34,165 nucleotides of DNA from Rhizobiaceae bacterium (lineage in GTDB: Bacteria; Pseudomonadota; Alphaproteobacteria; Rhizobiales; Rhizobiaceae): NCBI GenBank assembly GCA_028279875.1, contig JANQMU010000006.1, positions 1 to 34,165 of the forward strand, read 5' to 3'. Below the pieces are notes generated by a model. It searched no databases and was not told the origin of the DNA. It saw nothing but the letters and a program-made list of their open reading frames with translations. Numbering within the stretch: the stretch's first letter is position 1; every line of letters begins with the position of its first letter. Both the position numbers and the translations under genes were made by a program. Shown in pieces: positions 31,257-34,165 of this stretch.

Positions 31257-32456
31257 CTATTCACCCGCCAATGCCCGTGCTTCACTTACGCAGCCAATCG
31301 CCCGATGGATTGGTACCGGCGGCTTGCCGACAAGCACCCGCATCTTGTCGGCGAGGCGCACCCGACCGGCATAGAACCGCTCGATCAGCGGCTGCCGCAA
31401 TGTGTAGAACCGTTGCATCACGATATAGCGTTTTTCCGGTTCGGCGGCACGGAACAGCATACGGTTCAACAGACGGAAAAACGCCTGTTCCCGGTTTCGC
31501 GTCACCGCATAACGGTAGATGGCCCGACGTACCCGGTCGGTGGTCAGCGGCCGTTCCAGCGCGGCAATCAGATTGGCCGTCTCGACCGCCATCGGCAGGC
31601 TGTAGCCTGTTGTCGGATGCGACAGGCCGGCGCGCAGCCCGATCGGCGCCGTGGCGGCCGGAATGGCGCTCCAGAACCGCTCCACATCATGGGCCAGCGT
31701 CACCGGCAGAACGCCTTTTTCCGTGCGGACCGCCTTTTTGACCACCCAGGCGCGGGTTGCCGCATAGGCAAGGATGTCGGAATGAAGCGCCTCGAAATCC
31801 AGATCGCCGCCATCGCTGTAACGGGTGTCCTCGATCAGCAGGCGGGTTGGCGAAAACGGCAGCACGTAGAAAAACCGGTAGCCGTCCTGCTGGTCGACCG
31901 ACGCGTCCATGATGGTCGGCATCTGTTCGCCATGCGGCCGGTCAAGTTCCAGTTCGACGCCGACGAATTTCTGGAAGCCCAGCTTCAGCCCGGGGGCATC
32001 GCTGAATCCGCGCCCGTCGATAATGCAATCCGCATGGATCCTGTCGCCGTTGTCGAGGACCGCATGGTCGGCGCCGAGATCCTCGATCGGGCTGTTTTCA
32101 CGCACCGTGATGTTTTCGGACCGGTAAACCGCCGCGCGCAGCGTTTCTGACGTGATGCTGGCATAGGGAGTCGACAGCACCCGCTCGAAACGTGGAAAAA
32201 CGACCTTCTGGCTCTGCCAGCTGTGTGCGATCAGCGGCGCCACGCGCTCCAGGTCATCCGCCGGCAGGTCCGTCTGATGAAAGGACCAGGTGTGATTGCC
32301 GCATATCTGCGACCCGGCTTCCACAAGCACGACCTTCAGTCGGGTCTCCGCGAGACGAAGCGCCGCAAGGCAACTGGCAAGGCCACCGCCGGCAAGCAGG
32401 ACATCCGGCTTGTCAGGAGCACTCCGTCTCAACCCGCCACTCTCCCGATTCCGCAT
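31257..32456 (-). CDS. crtY: Lycopene beta-cyclase
   Basis: Flavoprotein that forms both beta-ionone rings of beta-carotene. It has 399 residues from the ATG at 32456. The nucleotide-binding motif is DVLLAGGGLASCLAALRL (18-35); HTWSFHQTDL, PYASITSETL, GRGFSDAPGLKLGFQKFVG and EDTRYSDGGDLD are CrtY landmarks. SHPTTGYSLPMAVETANLI and the MQRFYTLRQPLIERFYAGR C-terminal block also fit. About 18 residues precede the normal family start. The SD at the ATG is poor, and a TTG at codon 9 with GGGAG before it is an alternative. It is the first gene of the crtY-crtI-crtB unit. The IS1380-type element stands only about 27 nt upstream. Confidence 0.95.
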   Translation of the reverse strand: MRNRESGGLRRSAPDKPDVLLAGGGLASCLAALRLAETRLKVVLVEAGSQICGNHTWSFHQTDLPADDLERVAPLIAHSWQSQKVVFPRFERVLSTPYASITSETLRAAVYRSENITVRENSPIEDLGADHAVLDNGDRIHADCIIDGRGFSDAPGLKLGFQKFVGVELELDRPHGEQMPTIMDASVDQQDGYRFFYVLPFSPTRLLIEDTRYSDGGDLDFEALHSDILAYAATRAWVVKKAVRTEKGVLPVTLAHDVERFWSAIPAATAPIGLRAGLSHPTTGYSLPMAVETANLIAALERPLTTDRVRRAIYRYAVTRNREQAFFRLLNRMLFRAAEPEKRYIVMQRFYTLRQPLIERFYAGRVRLADKMRVLVGKPPVPIHRAIGCVSEARALAGE

Positions 32457-32483
32457 TCGATCTTCAAACGCTCGTGCATGGAG

Positions 32484-32502
32484 CCTTTAGCCCGGAATTC
32501 TC
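32484..32502 (+). repeat. Proposed left terminal inverted repeat of the IS
   Basis: Nineteen bases beginning CCTTTAGCCCGG. The assignment rests on the family's CCT start and on partial agreement with the window's last bases. The right partner is not fully visible. Confidence 0.45.
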
Positions 32503-32583
32503 AAAGTAGTTGGTGCGTCTGCCTCAAGAATCTGAGAAAATTCTTTTGCAACAAAGATTTATCAGGTTCAGGAGCGAGGTCCG

Positions 32584-33966
32584 ATGCCAACACACTGTAT
32601 CTCTGAACAGCTCGAATTTGAAGGCTTTGACGGGCGCAAAGTTGTTGCCGCCTTTGACGGTGGCGCAATCACCCGTGACGCCGGGGCATTGCTGTTGCGC
32701 GAGACCGACAGAGCTATCGGGCTGTTCGACAGGATGGCGGGTTGCTTCGTCGACCGGCGCAATCGCGATTGCACGGTTCACAGCGTGCGGACCCTGGTCG
32801 CTCAACGTATTGCGGCGATCGCTTTGGGCTATGAGGACCTCGACGATCACGATACGCTTCGTCACGACCCGGTGTTGACCCTGTTGTCGGAACGCCTGAC
32901 GGCGAAGCGGTCTGACTGTGCTGCCCTCGCAGGCAAGTCGACGCTGAACCGGCTGGAGCATGCACCGGTCGGCGGATCGACGCGCTACCACAAGATCGGC
33001 CATGACGGCGATGCCATTGAAAGGCTGTTCGTCGATCTGTTCCTGGAAGCCCATGACGATCCGCCCGGTGAGATCGTCCTTGATCTGGATGCCACTGACG
33101 ATCCGCTGCACGGCCGGCAAGAGGGGCGGTTCTTCCATGGCTATTACAAGTGCTATTGCTACCTGCCGCTCTACATCTTTTGTGGTCGGCATCTGCTGGC
33201 CGCCAAATTGCGGCGCTCCAACATCGATGCCAGCAAGGGGGCAGAGCAGGAAGTCGAGCGGATCGTGGCACAGATCCGCACGTCCTGGCCGCACGTTCGC
33301 ATCACGCTGCGGGCCGATAGCGGCTTTGCCCGCGATGATCTGATGGCCTGGTGCGAGACCAACAAGGTTGACTATGTCTTCGGACTGGCCCGCAACGAGC
33401 GGCTGGAAAGGACCATCGCTGCGGCCTTGCAGCAGGCCCGTGCGGTCTCAAGGGCGAGTGGCGAGCCGGCCGGTGTGTTCGACGATTTCCTGTGGTCGAC
33501 CAAGGACAGTTGGAAACGGCGAAGGCGCGTGATTGCCAAGGCCGAATGGACGCTCAAGGGAGCAAACCCGCGCTTCATCGTCACCTCGCTCAAGCCGGAT
33601 CAATGGCAGGCGCAGGCCCTTTACGAAGACCTTTACTGTGCCCGTGGTGACATGGAGAACCGGATCAAGGAATGTCAGCTCGACCTTTACGCCGACCGCA
33701 CCAGCGCCGCCACCATGCGTGCCAACCAGATGCGGCTGTGGTTCGCATCCTTCGCCTATGTCTTGCTTTGCGCCCTGCGCCGGATCGGCCTGGTCCACAC
33801 CCGGCTTGCCGCGGCAAGCTGTGGAACGATCCGGCTGAAGCTTCTCAAGATCGGTGCTCAGATCCGCGTCTCGGTGCGCCGCATCAAGATCGCCATGGCC
33901 TCCGCCTGTCCCTATGCCGCCGAATTCGCTGCCGCCCACGAGCGAATATGCGCCGCGGCCCGGTGA
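32584..33966 (+). CDS. IS1380-family transposase
   Basis: DDE transposase, 460 residues, apparently intact. The N terminus LEFEGFDGRKVVAAFDGGAITRDAGALLL is characteristic of the family. Candidate catalytic residues are D169 (VLDLDATDDPLHG), D245 (LRADSGFARDD) and E358 (ARGDMENRIKE), the last in the helix with N-R-I-K-E. GAGCGAGG lies before the ATG. The frame is open from start to stop with no internal damage, so the element may be active. About 120 non-coding bases lie between the stop and the likely right end, and about 100 between the left end and the start. Confidence 0.93.
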   Translation: MPTHCISEQLEFEGFDGRKVVAAFDGGAITRDAGALLLRETDRAIGLFDRMAGCFVDRRNRDCTVHSVRTLVAQRIAAIALGYEDLDDHDTLRHDPVLTLLSERLTAKRSDCAALAGKSTLNRLEHAPVGGSTRYHKIGHDGDAIERLFVDLFLEAHDDPPGEIVLDLDATDDPLHGRQEGRFFHGYYKCYCYLPLYIFCGRHLLAAKLRRSNIDASKGAEQEVERIVAQIRTSWPHVRITLRADSGFARDDLMAWCETNKVDYVFGLARNERLERTIAAALQQARAVSRASGEPAGVFDDFLWSTKDSWKRRRRVIAKAEWTLKGANPRFIVTSLKPDQWQAQALYEDLYCARGDMENRIKECQLDLYADRTSAATMRANQMRLWFASFAYVLLCALRRIGLVHTRLAAASCGTIRLKLLKIGAQIRVSVRRIKIAMASACPYAAEFAAAHERICAAAR

Positions 33967-34165
33967 GCCGCAGGACTTCAACCCTTCCAGCCAACAACAC
34001 AGGAAAACCGCCGAAACCTCAACCACCGCCAAACACGGCCAAGAGTCAAGCGCGGCCGAATCCCCCCAGGGCAACGAATCCAGGTTAACGGCGCAACTGC
34101 AATCGCAAGAAACTGCACCACAATGATTGAGTACTAACGACTGAAGACTCGCGGGAGTTGGTGAA
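33967..34165 (+). other. Right non-coding part of the IS element
   Basis: The bases after the transposase stop carry no supported gene. They belong to the insertion sequence and run to the window edge. Confidence 0.5.

Larger units (their letters stand above)
32484..34165 (+). mobile_element. IS1380-family insertion sequence, right end cut by window edge
   Basis: The element holds one transposase gene. The left end is placed at 32484, where CCTTTAGCCCGGAATTCTC begins; IS1380-family ends typically start with CCT. The last nine bases of the window (GTTGGTGAA) align 6 of 9 with the matching part of its reverse complement (CTTTGAGAA). The right inverted repeat therefore probably continues about 14 nt beyond the window, for a total of about 1.7 kb, normal for the family. 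An AAGAAT-N8-ATTCTT inverted repeat lies at 32527-32546, in the left non-coding part. No target duplication can be checked without the right flank. Confidence 0.75.

Noticed and set aside
30407..31741. 444-codon plus-strand open frame
   Set aside because: Antisense to crtI and crtY, no recognisable domain; a shadow.
1551..32456. Photosynthesis gene cluster suggested by hemA plus crt genes
   Set aside because: No bch, puf, puh or ppsR-like gene is present. hemA is about 20 kb from the crt genes, and ALAS is universal in alphaproteobacteria.

Overview
The window is GC-rich, densely coded bacterial DNA. Gene families and regulatory sites point to an alphaproteobacterium, most likely of the Rhizobiales/Hyphomicrobiales. 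The evidence is an ALAS-type (Shemin pathway) hemA, a site matching the Irr iron-control element next to an FNR/FixK-like box, a CbrA-type symporter/kinase, and a zeaxanthin-type carotenoid cluster with a type 2 IPP isomerase. The genus cannot be named from the sequence alone. No tRNA, rRNA or CRISPR array was seen.

Layout. 1-1198 (-): 5' part of a Na+/solute-symporter-like sensor kinase, cut by the window edge. 1551-2828 (-): hemA, with candidate oxygen (FNR/FixK) and iron (Irr) sites upstream. 3190-8341 (+): a complete five-gene Liv-type ABC importer operon with a Tat-exported binding protein. 8389-10268 (-): a DinB-like protein and a protein with two amidotransferase-like domains. These are divergent from 10465-17717 (+), a peptide/nickel-type ABC importer whose second permease and both ATPases are fused into one 860-residue protein. 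That operon also carries an FmdE-like small protein and ends in a HupE/UreJ-type membrane protein. The combination suggests uptake of a metal or metal chelate and is the most unusual locus here.

17731-17952 (-): a compact, complete transcription unit (promoter, near-perfect Shine-Dalgarno, 26-codon ORF, terminator) for an unknown peptide. 18124-19620 (+): membrane class III adenylate cyclase. 19621-22121: a MarR regulator with a Bcr/CflA-type efflux pump on one side and a small secreted-peptide ORF plus cytochrome b561 on the other. Overlapping divergent promoters carry two palindromes.

22155-32456: isoprenoid/carotenoid region. fni (-) supplies IPP/DMAPP balance, crtE (+) makes GGPP, crtB-crtI-crtY (transcribed leftward as crtY-crtI-crtB) lead through phytoene and lycopene to beta-carotene, and crtZ (+) hydroxylates to zeaxanthin. 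An ABC exporter pair sits between crtE and crtZ. A divergent TetR/SDR pair sits between crtZ and crtB and overlaps each neighbour's 3' end by exactly 9 nt. 32484-end: an IS1380-family element inserted about 27 nt upstream of crtY. The window seems to end within its right inverted repeat.
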